A DNA stretch of 64,000 nucleotides, from the NCBI RefSeq assembly GCF_003610255.1, contig NZ_RAPS01000001.1, positions 4,836,001 through 4,900,000 on the forward strand. The letters run 5' to 3'. The notes under the pieces are model-generated. The model was given only the letters and a program-made list of their open reading frames with translations. It was not told where the DNA came from and ran no database searches. Made by a program: the position numbers and the translations under genes. This DNA comes from Streptomyces sp. TLI_171 (GTDB lineage Bacteria > Actinomycetota > Actinomycetes > Streptomycetales > Streptomycetaceae). Position 1 is the stretch's first letter. Each line of letters starts with the position of its first letter. Shown here one piece after another: positions 1 through 8,080 of this stretch.

Positions 1-958
1 TCGGGTCGCCCTTGCTCACCCCCGCCGCGATCGCCATGAACCCGAGCAGCGCCAGCAGGCCCAGCATCAGCGAGTACGCCGGCATGATCGCCATGTTCCG
101 GCGGACCGTGTTGCGGGACTTCGACGCCAGCACGCCGGTCACCGAGTGCGGGTACATGAACAGCGCCAGCGCCGAGCCGAACGCCAGCGTCGCGTACGCC
201 CACTGCCCGGACGGGCCGACCACCAGCGAGCCGACCGGCTTGCCGGTCTTCGGATTGAGCGCGGCGAACTTGTGCGCCGCGGAGTCGAAGATGTGCCCGT
301 AGCCGCCGAGCCGCATCGGGATGTAGATCACCGCCACGATGATCACGACGTAGATCAGCGCGTCCTTCACGAACGCGATCAGGGCCGGCGCCCGCAGCCC
401 CGAGGAGTAGGTGTACGCGGCCAGCACGCCGAACGCCAGGAACAGCGGCAGGTCCTTCAGGAACCAGTTCCCGGAGCCGCCCACCCCCAGCACGTCCAGC
501 ACCGCCTGGATGCCCACCAGCTGCAGCGCGATGTACGGCATCGTCGCCAGGATGCCGGTCAGCGCCACCACCACCGACAGCGTCCGCGACCCGTACCGGC
601 CGCGCACGAAGTCCGCCGGCGTCACGTAGCCGTGCACCCGCGACACCGACCACAGCCGGGGCAGGAACAGGAACACCAGCGGGTACGCGATGATCGTGTA
701 CGGCACCGCGAAGAACCCCGCCGCGCCGGCCGCGTAGATCGCCGCCGGCACCGCGATGAACGTGTAGGCGGTGTACAGGTCGCCGCCCAGCAGGAACCAG
801 GTGATCCAGGTGCCGAAGCTGCGGCCGCCCAGCCCCCACTCGTGCAGGTGCTGCGCGTCGTCCGCCTTCCGCCAGCGGGCGGCCAGGAAGCCCATCACCG
901 TCACCGCGGCGAAGAACAGCAGGAAGACCGTCATCGCGGTCCAGTCCACGTGCTTCAC
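1..958 (-). CDS. mctP: Sodium:solute symporter, MctP-like (partial, C-terminus outside window)
   Basis: Integral membrane Na+-coupled uptake carrier of the SSS family, probably for monocarboxylates such as pyruvate, lactate or acetate. The visible ~319 residues begin MKHVDWTAMTVFLLFF and contain the SSS signature segments GLGGRSFGTWITWFLLGGDLYT and YTAYTFIAVPAAIYAAG, then several hydrophobic helices and YVTPADFVRGRYGSR, typical of MctC/MctP permeases. The GTG start at 958 overlaps the DUF3311 stop in a GTGA junction, so the two are translationally coupled. The gene runs off the left edge, so perhaps 40% of the protein is missing. Substrate is inferred from family only. Confidence 0.85.
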   Translation of the reverse strand, partial: MKHVDWTAMTVFLLFFAAVTVMGFLAARWRKADDAQHLHEWGLGGRSFGTWITWFLLGGDLYTAYTFIAVPAAIYAAGAAGFFAVPYTIIAYPLVFLFLPRLWSVSRVHGYVTPADFVRGRYGSRTLSVVVALTGILATMPYIALQLVGIQAVLDVLGVGGSGNWFLKDLPLFLAFGVLAAYTYSSGLRAPALIAFVKDALIYVVIIVAVIYIPMRLGGYGHIFDSAAHKFAALNPKTGKPVGSLVVGPSGQWAYATLAFGSALALFMYPHSVTGVLASKSRNTVRRNMAIMPAYSLMLGLLALLGFMAIAAGVSKGDP

Positions 959-1260
959 TTCCCGTCCCCCTCCGCCTGCGCGGGCACGGACGGGACGGAC
1001 CCGGCGGAGACGGCCCGGCGGGCCGCCTCGTCACGCCGGACCAGCAGGTACGCGGCGCCGGTGAACAGCGCCGACACCGGCACCCACAGCAGCTGGTACC
1101 AGTAGAAGAACGGCATCCCGCCGAGCGCGGGCGCGGTCTTGCTGTAGGACGGCACCCACAGCATCACCACGATCGGCACCAGCAGGCACAGCCCGGCCAG
1201 CACCCGCGCGGGCGACACCGCGGGCGGTGCGCCCGCGGACGGAACTCGAGACGACGACAT
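955..1260 (-). CDS. DUF3311 small membrane protein
   Basis: A 101-residue protein with two predicted transmembrane helices (about residues 18-36 and 53-73) separated by the conserved PSYSKTAPALGGMPFFYWYQLLW stretch that marks DUF3311 (partly quoted by family knowledge: the Pro, Gly-Met-Pro-Phe and Tyr-Trp residues are the recognisable ones). DUF3311 proteins nearly always sit directly before an SSS symporter, as here, and are thought to be an accessory subunit, as YhdT-type proteins are for PanF. The 4-bp overlap with the symporter supports a common transcript. No clear operator was recognised in the 173 bp upstream. Confidence 0.8.
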   Translation of the reverse strand: MSSSRVPSAGAPPAVSPARVLAGLCLLVPIVVMLWVPSYSKTAPALGGMPFFYWYQLLWVPVSALFTGAAYLLVRRDEAARRAVSAGSVPSVPAQAEGDGK

Positions 1261-1433
1261 GAGCGGCTCCCGGATGACGAGGAGTCACCTCACTGGCGCC
1301 GCAGCGCACATCTCTGCACGCCCGCCGAGCAGCACCTTCGGGTGATCGAAAGGTCCTCGCGAGGTTAGGGCAAGCGAGTGAGCTGTGTCACTACCCCGTC
1401 AACCCGGAACCGGCGATCACCCGGAGGGAATCC

Positions 1434-2219
1434 CTACTCCGGGCGCTTCAGCCGGGTGATGAACTTGTACCGGTCCCCCCGGTAGATCGACCGCACCCAC
1501 TCCACCGGCGCGCCGTCGGCGTCGAAGGAGTGCCGGGACAGCTGCAGCATCGGCAGGCCCAGGTCGGAGCCGAGCAGGCCGGCCTCGCGCGGGTTGGCGA
1601 GGGTGGTCTCGATGGTCTCCTCGGCCTCCGCGACGGTCACCCCGTAGACCTCGCGCAGCGCGGTGTACAGCGAGTTGTGCTTGGCGAGGTTGCGCCGCAG
1701 CGCGGGGAAGCGCTTGGCCGACAGGTGCGCCACCTCGATCGCCATCGGGTCGCCGTTGGCCAGCCGCAGGCGCTCGATCCGCAGCACCCGGCCGCCGGGC
1801 TTGATGTCCAGCAGCGGGGCGAGCCGCTCGTCGGCGGAGATGTAGGCGACCTCGACCAGCCGGGAGGTCGGCTCCAGGCCCTGCGCGCGCATGTCCTCGG
1901 TGTACGAGGTCAGCTGCAGCGCCTGGGCGACCTTCGGCTTGGCGACGAAGGTCCCCTTGCCCTGGATCCGCTCCAGCCGGCCCTCGACCACCAGCTCCTG
2001 CAGCGCCTGCCGGACGGTGGTGCGCGAGGTGTCGAACTGGGCGGCCAGCGCGCGCTCCGGCGGCACCGGGGTCCCGGCCGGCTGGGTCTCGGTCAGCTGC
2101 AGCAGGTGCCGCTTCAGGCCGTAGTACTTGGGCACCCGGGCCGTGGCGGTGGCAGGGCCGGACTGCGTCGGCACCGTGGAGCCCTCGGCGAGCGACGCCG
2201 TATCCCTGTCGCCACTCAT
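1434..2219 (-). CDS. dasR: DasR, GntR/HutC-family regulator of GlcNAc and chitin metabolism
   Basis: Global repressor that binds dre palindromes and is released by glucosamine-6-phosphate or related ligands. The 261-residue protein has an N-terminal GntR winged helix with PPERALAAQFDTSRTTVRQAL and VVEGRLERIQGKGTFVAKP, then a UTRA effector domain with SYTEDMRAQGLEPTS, ending in WVRSIYRGDRYKF. These are near-identical to S. coelicolor DasR as remembered, and the adjacent das genes confirm it. The ATG at 2219 is chosen because a GAGGAG element sits about 11 nt upstream; a GTG at 2231 is possible but would lie right on that element. An inverted repeat GGTCC-N5-GGACC at 2246-2260 lies just upstream but is not a canonical dre site. 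Confidence 0.93.
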   Translation of the reverse strand: MSGDRDTASLAEGSTVPTQSGPATATARVPKYYGLKRHLLQLTETQPAGTPVPPERALAAQFDTSRTTVRQALQELVVEGRLERIQGKGTFVAKPKVAQALQLTSYTEDMRAQGLEPTSRLVEVAYISADERLAPLLDIKPGGRVLRIERLRLANGDPMAIEVAHLSAKRFPALRRNLAKHNSLYTALREVYGVTVAEAEETIETTLANPREAGLLGSDLGLPMLQLSRHSFDADGAPVEWVRSIYRGDRYKFITRLKRPE

Positions 2220-2389
2220 GGCAGCTCTCACTCCTCGTTGGAGGTGGTCCTTAACGGACCCCTAAGTCCTATGTAACAGCACATGTTTGCACGCACGGGT
2301 GAGCAAGCGTGAGCTCCCGGCCGCAAACCGGTGCGCAACGGGCCCGGAACGGGGCGCGGGGCGCCCGTCCCGGGCCCGTCCCGAGTGTC

Positions 2390-3964
2390 TCAGCCGGCCT
2401 TGGCCGCGGTGACCGCGAGCCCGGCCAGCGCCTGGGCCGCGGCGATCGCGCAGACCCGCGAGCCGCCGTAGGTGGCGAGGGTGGTGACGCCGCGCGGGGC
2501 GAACAGCTCGGCCACCCCGTGGGCGGTGCCGATCTCCACCACCACGGCGTCCGGCCGGTGCTCGACCAGGGCGAGCGCGGCCCGGCGCATCCAGGAGTGG
2601 CGGTGCACGTCGCGCACCACCAGCACCAGCGGGCGGCCGACCGCCGCGCCGAGCAGCGGGGCGGTGTCGATCTCGGCGTCCTCGGCGGCGACGGCCACGT
2701 GCAGCAGGCCGGAGCCCTCGGTGACGGTCGCGGGCGGGGAGACCCGGCTGGAGGTGGTGCCGGGCACCAGCTCGGCCAGCGGACCGGCCACGCCCCACGG
2801 GGTCTCGTCGCCGGCCGCGATGTTCGCGCCGGGGGAGAACTCCACCACGTGCGGCACCCCGCCGAGCGGGCGGAGCTCGCCGGTGACCCGCAGCGCCCGG
2901 CGGGCGGCGGCCAGGCCCACGCCGGCCTCGGCCTGCTGGCCGACCAGCGAGGCGCGCAGCTCGGACGACCAGCGGGCGACCGCCCGGTTGCGCTCGGCGG
3001 CCTCGTACAGGCGCTCGGCGGACAGCCGGCCCTCGCGGACCGCCCACACCAGGGCGTCGCGCAGGTAGACGAAGGCGTCCTCGTCCTGCAGTCCGCCGCC
3101 GACGCAGATGGTGTCGGCGCCGGCCGCGACGGCCCGCACCGAGCCGGCCGCGACGCCGTGGGTGCCGGAGATGGCGCCCATCTCGATGCCGTCGGTGACG
3201 ATCAGCCCGTCGAAGCCGAGCTCCTCGCGGAGCAGGCCGGTGAGGATCCGCTGCGACATGGTGGCGGGCAGCTGGGCGTCGTAGGCGTCGAACAGGATGT
3301 GCGCGGTCATGATGCTCTTCACGCCGGCCGCGATGGCGGCGCGGAAGGGCAGTAGGTGCTCGGCGAACTGGTCGGCGGCGAGGTCGATCCGGGGCAGTCC
3401 GAGGTGCGAGTCGCCGGCGGTGTCGCCGTGGCCGGGGAAGTGCTTGGCGCAGGCCGCGACGCCGGCGGACTGCAGGCCGCGGACGTACGCGGCGGTGTGG
3501 CGGGCGGCGAGGTCGCCGTCGCCGCCGAAGGACCGGACGCCGATGACCGGGTTGTCCGGGTTGGAGTTGACGTCCGCGTCGGGCGCGTAGTTCAGGTTCA
3601 CGCCGACGCCGGCCAGGTCGAACCCGATGGAGCGGGCGACCCGCTCGGTGAGGTCGGTGTCGTCGACCTCACCGAGCGCCAGGTTCCCGGGGTAGGAGGA
3701 GCCGCTGGTCACTTCGAGGCGGGTGACGTCGCCGCCCTCCTCGTCGGTGGCGACCAGCAGGTCACCGTTGAGCGCGTACAGCTCGGAGGTGAGCGCGGCG
3801 ACCTGCTGCGGGGTGCGGATGTTGCGGCCGAACAGGGCGACGCCGCCGAGTTCGCCGTCGCCCAGTCTGCGACGCAGCCACTCGGGCGCGGTCAGACCGG
3901 CGAAGCCGGGCTGCAGTACCGCTCCGGCGTCGCGGAGGAGATCGGCGCTTTCCGTACCGGGCAT
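2390..3964 (-). CDS. dasD: DasD-like glycoside hydrolase family 3 beta-N-acetylglucosaminidase
   Basis: Hydrolyses terminal GlcNAc from chitooligosaccharides; without a signal peptide it is expected in the cytoplasm, acting on sugars imported by DasABC. The 524-residue protein has the GH3/NagZ TIM-barrel landmarks: GGVALFGRNI near residue 40, ATDEEGGDVTRL near 92, the KHFPGHGDT loop carrying the catalytic-dyad His near residue 175, and the nucleophile Asp in GLIVTDGIEMGAI near 255. It continues into a C-terminal alpha/beta domain. The start at 3964 follows a GGAAGGAACC ribosome site. It lies 60 bp after dasC in the same direction, as in S. coelicolor, so it is probably the last gene of the das operon. 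Confidence 0.9.
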   Translation of the reverse strand: MPGTESADLLRDAGAVLQPGFAGLTAPEWLRRRLGDGELGGVALFGRNIRTPQQVAALTSELYALNGDLLVATDEEGGDVTRLEVTSGSSYPGNLALGEVDDTDLTERVARSIGFDLAGVGVNLNYAPDADVNSNPDNPVIGVRSFGGDGDLAARHTAAYVRGLQSAGVAACAKHFPGHGDTAGDSHLGLPRIDLAADQFAEHLLPFRAAIAAGVKSIMTAHILFDAYDAQLPATMSQRILTGLLREELGFDGLIVTDGIEMGAISGTHGVAAGSVRAVAAGADTICVGGGLQDEDAFVYLRDALVWAVREGRLSAERLYEAAERNRAVARWSSELRASLVGQQAEAGVGLAAARRALRVTGELRPLGGVPHVVEFSPGANIAAGDETPWGVAGPLAELVPGTTSSRVSPPATVTEGSGLLHVAVAAEDAEIDTAPLLGAAVGRPLVLVVRDVHRHSWMRRAALALVEHRPDAVVVEIGTAHGVAELFAPRGVTTLATYGGSRVCAIAAAQALAGLAVTAAKAG

Positions 3965-4024
3965 CGCCTTGGTTCCTTCCCTGGAGGTGGAGGTGTTCAG
4001 GTGCAGTGGGGGTGAGGAAGGGGA

Positions 4025-4948
4025 CTAGCCCTTGACCGCACCGGCGGTGAGACCCGCCGACACCTTCTTCTGGAAGAACACGAACAGGATGATCACGGGC
4101 AGCGACACCAGCAGACCGCCGGCCATCTGCGCGCCGTAGTCGGCGCCGCGGGTGGGGGTGGTGGAGTAGAACGTCAGCCAGCCCATCGCGGTGCGCTGTC
4201 CACCGGTGGAGAGCAGGGTGTTCGCGACGATGAACTCGTTCCAGGCCTGGATCCAGCTGTAGACGCCGGTGGTGATCAGGCCGGGCAGGGTGAGCGGCAG
4301 GATGACGCGGAAGAACGCGCCCCACTGGGTGCAGCCGTCGACCATCGCGGCCTCGTCGAGCTCCGCCGGGATGTTCACGATGAACGAGCGCAGCGTCCAG
4401 ATCACGTACGGCACGGTGAAGACCAGGTACGCCAGGATCACGCCGAGCGCGGAGCCGGTCATGTTGGCGTTGTTCATCACCACGAACAGCGGGACGATGA
4501 TCGCCAGCAGCGGCACCATCTGGACCACCAGCATGGTGACGATGAAGAAGTTCCGGCCGCGGAAGTTGAACCGGGCCACCGCGACGGCGGCGAGGAAGCC
4601 GACCACCAGGCCGAGCACCACCGAGCCGATGGTGATGATCACGGTGTTCTGCAGCGAGGGCAGGAACTCGGTGTCGTCGAAGATGGTCTTGTAGCTGTCG
4701 AACGAGAACGAGCTCGGCCAGAACGTCGGGTCCTGGGCGATCAGGTCCTTGTTGGTCTTGAAGGTGGTGAGGACCATCCAGTAGATCGGGAAGCCCATCA
4801 CCACGGCGATCGCCAGGCCGACGGTGTTCCACACCCAGGTCATCACCCGGTTCTCACCGGTCTTGCGGGCCTTCCGGACCTTCTTCGGCGTGACGCTCTC
4901 GGGGCCGAGCGGCGGGGCCGGCTTGGCCCCCATGATGTCCGCGGTCAT
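4025..4948 (-). CDS. dasC: DasC, carbohydrate ABC transporter permease
   Basis: Second inner-membrane permease of the chitobiose/GlcNAc importer DasABC. The 307-residue protein has six predicted helices and the MalG-type EAA loop AELDEAAMVDGCTQWGAFFRVILPL near residues 200-222 (key residues E, A, A, D, G), which contacts the ATPase. ATG 4948 overlaps the dasB stop (ATGA). No ATPase gene lies nearby; in streptomycetes the shared ATPase MsiK, encoded elsewhere, energises such sugar importers. Confidence 0.92.
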   Translation of the reverse strand: MTADIMGAKPAPPLGPESVTPKKVRKARKTGENRVMTWVWNTVGLAIAVVMGFPIYWMVLTTFKTNKDLIAQDPTFWPSSFSFDSYKTIFDDTEFLPSLQNTVIITIGSVVLGLVVGFLAAVAVARFNFRGRNFFIVTMLVVQMVPLLAIIVPLFVVMNNANMTGSALGVILAYLVFTVPYVIWTLRSFIVNIPAELDEAAMVDGCTQWGAFFRVILPLTLPGLITTGVYSWIQAWNEFIVANTLLSTGGQRTAMGWLTFYSTTPTRGADYGAQMAGGLLVSLPVIILFVFFQKKVSAGLTAGAVKG

Positions 4949-5934
4949 CGTTCGTTGGCTCCGATCTTGAGCATCTGGCGGATGTAGAAGACGAGCACCG
5001 CCAGCATCATGATGATCATCACGAGCGAGATCACCGAGCTGTCGCTGTACTTCGAGGCGACGATGCCCTTCTCGTACAGGAAGGTGCCGATGGTCCAGTA
5101 CTCGGGTTCGGGGGAGGTGTTGCGCAGCGAGAAGATCTGCGCGAAGACCTGGAAGTCCCAGATGAAGCTCAGCGCGGCGCTGATCATCAGGAACGGGCGG
5201 ATCACCGGGAGGGTGACGTGCCGGAACGCCTGGAAGACGGAGGCGCCGTCCAGCTCCGCGGCCTCCATCAGCTCCTTCGGCACCTGGGTGAGGGCGGCGT
5301 TCATGCCGAGCACCAGGAAGGGCAGCGCGCCCCAGATGATGACCGCGGCGCCGACCACGAAGAGGCCGACGGTGGGGTCGGCGAACCAGTCGTAGTGCTT
5401 CCAGCTCTCGTCGCCGGTGACCAGGTAGGCCAGGTAGTCGACCACGCCGCCGGTGGAGGAGAACAGCCAGCGGAACACCTGGCCGGTGACCAGCGCGGGG
5501 ATCGCCCAGACGAACATCAGCACGGTGATGATCGTGACCTTGACCCAGTTGGAGACCCGGTTCAGCAGCAGGGCGATCAGCATGCCCAGCACCATCGAGA
5601 GGACGACCAGCTCGGCGGTGAAGTAGACCGAGCGGAGGACCACCTCCCAGAACTGGCTGTCCTTGAAGATCTTGGTGTACCCGTCGAAGCCGATGTACTT
5701 CGACAGCGCCGGGTTGACCAGGTACGCGTACCGGTTGACGTTCTTGAACGAGAGGTCGAACAGGCTGTACAGCGGGTACGCCAGAACGCCCACCAGTGCG
5801 ATGACGGCGGGCAGCAGGAGGGCGTAGGGGATGTACTGGCCGGCCGCGAAGAATCCGCGGCGCTGCGGCTTCTCCACCGGGGCAGGCCCGGAAGACTCGG
5901 ACCGGATCACGGTCTCGTCGGTGGTCACACTCAT
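4945..5934 (-). CDS. dasB: DasB, carbohydrate ABC transporter permease
   Basis: First permease of the DasABC importer, 329 residues, MalF/UgpA type. Six helices follow a short N-terminal tail, and the EAA loop reads KELMEAAELDGASVFQAFRHVTLP near residues 215-238 (key E, A, A, D, G). The start at 5934 has a good GGAAGGA ribosome site 6-7 nt upstream. It is separated from dasA by 151 bp holding a strong stem-loop, and overlaps dasC by four bases. Role follows from family and gene order. Confidence 0.92.
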   Translation of the reverse strand: MSVTTDETVIRSESSGPAPVEKPQRRGFFAAGQYIPYALLLPAVIALVGVLAYPLYSLFDLSFKNVNRYAYLVNPALSKYIGFDGYTKIFKDSQFWEVVLRSVYFTAELVVLSMVLGMLIALLLNRVSNWVKVTIITVLMFVWAIPALVTGQVFRWLFSSTGGVVDYLAYLVTGDESWKHYDWFADPTVGLFVVGAAVIIWGALPFLVLGMNAALTQVPKELMEAAELDGASVFQAFRHVTLPVIRPFLMISAALSFIWDFQVFAQIFSLRNTSPEPEYWTIGTFLYEKGIVASKYSDSSVISLVMIIMMLAVLVFYIRQMLKIGANER

Positions 5935-5978
5935 CAGGGTCCTTCCCGGGCCCGCGGTTCTGGTCGGTCCTGGCGCAC

Positions 5979-6015
5979 GGGTGGGCAGTCCGCGCAATGT
6001 GCGGACTGCCCACCC
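5979..6015 (-). terminator. Intercistronic stem-loop between dasA and dasB
   Basis: Perfect 15-bp inverted repeat: GGGTGGGCAGTCCGC at 5979-5993 and its complement at 6001-6015 with a 7-nt loop. It lies 70 bp after the dasA stop, inside the operon. Such hairpins between a binding-protein gene and its permease genes usually reduce read-through or protect the upstream mRNA, giving excess binding protein. No T-run follows, so this is either a partial terminator or a stabiliser. Confidence 0.75.
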
Positions 6016-6085
6016 CCTTCTCAGCGCTCAGTGCTGGCAGCCGCCGGGGGTCGCGAACCCCCGGGCGGACTGCTCGTCAGCGGTC

Positions 6086-7402
6086 TCAGCCGTTCAGGTC
6101 CTTGACGACGGTCTCCTGGACCTTCTTCAGCTCGGTCGCGGGGTCGCCGCCGGCCGCGATCGCACCGAAGGCGGTCTTCAGCGCGGTCTCGTCGGCACCG
6201 GACCACGCCGGGGAGTTCGGGATGAACCAGGTGGCGCCCTCGGCCGCGTCGCCGGTCGCCTTGTTCGCCGGGGCGGCGGCCTTGTAGGCGGCGACCAGGT
6301 TCTTGGCGTTCGGGATGGCGAACTTCGCCAGCTCGGTCTGCTGCTTGGTGTTGGTGTAGATCTGCAGGAAGGTCGCGCCCAGGCCCGGGTTGGCGGACTT
6401 GGCCGGGACGGCCAGGTCGGAGCCGCCCAGGAAGGCCGGGGTGGTGGAGCCGGCCGCCGCGCCCGGGAGGGCGATGGTGGCGAGCTTGTCCTTCAGCGAC
6501 GGGTCGCCGACCTTCGGGTCCGCGACCGAGCCGACCTCCCAGCCGTTGCCGATGATGGCGGCGATGTTGCCCTTGGCCATCAGCGCGTCCTGGGTGGCCT
6601 CGTCAGTGGTGGTGCCACCGACCGAGTACTCCTTCTGGAGCTCGTTCCAGGTCTTGACGCCCTCGAGGAACTTCGGGTCGGTCAGGTTGCCGGTCCACTT
6701 GTCGCCCTCCTTCTTGGCGATGACGCCCTTGACACCGAAGGTGCCGGCGCCGAAGGAGACCGCGGAGTACCAGTTCTGGCCCGGCAGGTACAGGGCGGAG
6801 AAGTTCGGGGTGCCGGCGCTGGCGGCCTTCACCTTGGCCAGAGCGGCCTTCAGCTCGTCCAGGGTGGTCGGGGCGGTGGTGACACCGGCGGCGTCGAACA
6901 GGTCCTTGCGGTAGATCAGGACGCGGGCGCCGGCGTAGTACGGGACGGCGTAGGTCTTGGTGCCGTCGGCCGACTGGCCGGAGGCGGCCAGCGAGTCCAG
7001 CCACTTGTCCGAGTTGTCGAACTGGGCCTTGGCGTCGGTCAGGTCGCGGAAGGAACCGGCCTCGATGTACTTGGCGGTCTGGGTGTTGCCGAGCTCGAGC
7101 GCGTCGGGGGCGTTGCCGGAGAGCAGCGCGGTGTCGAGCTTGGTGGTGTAGTTGGTCCAGGTCTGCCACTGGATCTCGACGTCGGCACCGGTCTGGGCCT
7201 TGAACTCGGCCTTCGCCGCGTCCACCACGCCCGGCCAGCCCTTCTGGGCGTCGTCCATCAGCCAGACGGTGATCTTCTTGCCCTTGCCGTCCTTGCTCAG
7301 CGTGGCGGTGTCCTTCGAGTCGCCCGAGGAGCCGGACGAGGAGCAAGCCGAGGCGACGAGCACGGTGGCGATAGCGGCCACGGCTGCGATCTTGCGGTTC
7401 AA
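6086..7402 (-). CDS. dasA: DasA, chitobiose/GlcNAc-binding lipoprotein of ABC importer
   Basis: Extracellular lipid-anchored receptor that feeds the DasBC permease. The 438-residue protein has a signal peptide and lipobox ending VASAC (Cys20), then a Ser/Gly linker and a family-1 sugar-binding fold with ITVWLMDDAQKGWPGVV, DALELGNTQTAKYIEAG, YAVPYYAGARVLIYRKDLF and GNGWEVG. The start is a TTG at 7402, read as Met: GGAGG lies 5 nt upstream, while the nearby ATG is followed at once by an in-frame stop. Palindromes matching dre lie about 160 and 180 bp upstream, consistent with DasR control. First gene of dasABC(D). Confidence 0.92.
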   Translation of the reverse strand: MNRKIAAVAAIATVLVASACSSSGSSGDSKDTATLSKDGKGKKITVWLMDDAQKGWPGVVDAAKAEFKAQTGADVEIQWQTWTNYTTKLDTALLSGNAPDALELGNTQTAKYIEAGSFRDLTDAKAQFDNSDKWLDSLAASGQSADGTKTYAVPYYAGARVLIYRKDLFDAAGVTTAPTTLDELKAALAKVKAASAGTPNFSALYLPGQNWYSAVSFGAGTFGVKGVIAKKEGDKWTGNLTDPKFLEGVKTWNELQKEYSVGGTTTDEATQDALMAKGNIAAIIGNGWEVGSVADPKVGDPSLKDKLATIALPGAAAGSTTPAFLGGSDLAVPAKSANPGLGATFLQIYTNTKQQTELAKFAIPNAKNLVAAYKAAAPANKATGDAAEGATWFIPNSPAWSGADETALKTAFGAIAAGGDPATELKKVQETVVKDLNG

Positions 7403-7552
7403 ACCATCCTCCAGAGGGATGAGCAAGGTAGGGCACCGGGCTGCCGGGCCGAGGCCCTGAAGCTGCGTTGTGCCGTAAGGGGGGAACGTCACCGGATGAC
7501 ACGGACACGAACTGCCGGGGCAGGCGGGCCGATCCGTGAGGTGGAGTAGACC

Positions 7553-7568
7553 ATTGGTTTAGACCAAC
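7553..7568. promoter_or_regulatory. dre-like DasR operator upstream of dasA
   Basis: ATTGGTTTAGACCAAC matches the dre core TGGTCTAGACCA at 11 of 12 positions and is an inverted repeat TTGGT-N4-ACCAA. It lies 150 bp before the dasA start in the gap between the two divergent binding-protein genes. Consensus is from the known DasR literature; binding is predicted. Confidence 0.85.
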
Positions 7569-7575
7569 GCCTGGA

Positions 7576-7593
7576 GGTTGGCATGGACCAATG
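7576..7593. promoter_or_regulatory. Second, weaker dre-like site in tandem
   Basis: GTTGGCATGGACCAATG region: TTGG at 7578-7581 and CCAA at 7588-7591 frame TGGCATGGACCA, 9 of 12 matches to the dre core. Its centre is 24 bp from that of the site at 7553-7568, close to the 25-bp spacing of the pair before the second dasA-like gene. Confidence 0.55.
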
Positions 7594-7654
7594 AGAGGCG
7601 TCAAGGGTTCAAAGAACGTCTGCACAAGCCGTTATCAACGCTTGACTCGGCCGT

Positions 7655-7670
7655 GTTGGACTGGACCAAG
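7655..7670. promoter_or_regulatory. Third dre-like site in the dasA/dasA2 gap
   Basis: GTTGGACTGGACCAAG contains TGGACTGGACCA, 10 of 12 matches to the dre core, with TTGG/CCAA ends. It lies in the middle of the 678-bp gap, 250 bp from dasA and 410 bp from the second dasA-like gene, so which promoter it would serve is unclear. Confidence 0.5.
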
Positions 7671-8005
7671 TCGCGGATGAATGGGGACCTTTCGGACACC
7701 GCGGGCCCGGACCGTGCGGACCAGTGGTTGGCCACTGCACTTCTCCGCGGCCATGTCAAGTACGCGCCGGCGGGCGGGGCCGGTCGCCGCCCGCGGAATT
7801 CCGCACCGCTCCGGACGTAGAGAAATTCACCCGCCGCGCTTTCGGGAAATGCGGTGATCCATTTCTCTCACGGTGGGTGACCTTAAGTGAGCCTAAAGTG
7901 AGGTCACGGGTTCGCCCTGGTCGGACCGTTGACGTGGCCGGGGCAAGGTAGACAACGGATTGACAACGAGAGGGGTGCGAAACTGCACTCGCGTTGACGC
8001 TGCAA

Positions 8006-8021
8006 ATTGGTCTAGGCCAAG
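8006..8021. promoter_or_regulatory. dre-like DasR operator upstream of second dasA-like gene
   Basis: ATTGGTCTAGGCCAAG carries TGGTCTAGGCCA at 8008-8019, 11 of 12 matches to the dre core. It lies 60 bp before the GTG start of the binding-protein gene at 8081. Confidence 0.85.
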
Positions 8022-8030
8022 ATCCGGAAA

Positions 8031-8046
8031 TCTGGTCTGTACCACA
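8031..8046. promoter_or_regulatory. Tandem dre-like site close to second dasA-like gene
   Basis: TCTGGTCTGTACCACA contains TGGTCTGTACCA at 8033-8044, 10 of 12 matches to the dre core. Centre-to-centre distance from the site at 8006-8021 is 25 bp, which places the two on nearly the same DNA face and suggests cooperative binding. Confidence 0.75.
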
Positions 8047-8080
8047 GCGCAGACCTCCCCGCCCCAATCCGGAGGATTGC

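Noticed and set aside
2246..2260. GGTCC-TTAAC-GGACC as a dre autoregulatory site of dasR
   Set aside because: An inverted repeat, but it does not match the TGGTCTAGACCA core or spacing.
4765..4776. TGGTGAGGACCA as a dre site
   Set aside because: Only 9 of 12 matches and inside the dasC coding sequence.
7722..7737. CAGTGGTTGGCCACTG as another dre site
   Set aside because: Palindromic, but its half-sites are 2 bp too close (TGGT-N2-CCA type) for the dre consensus.
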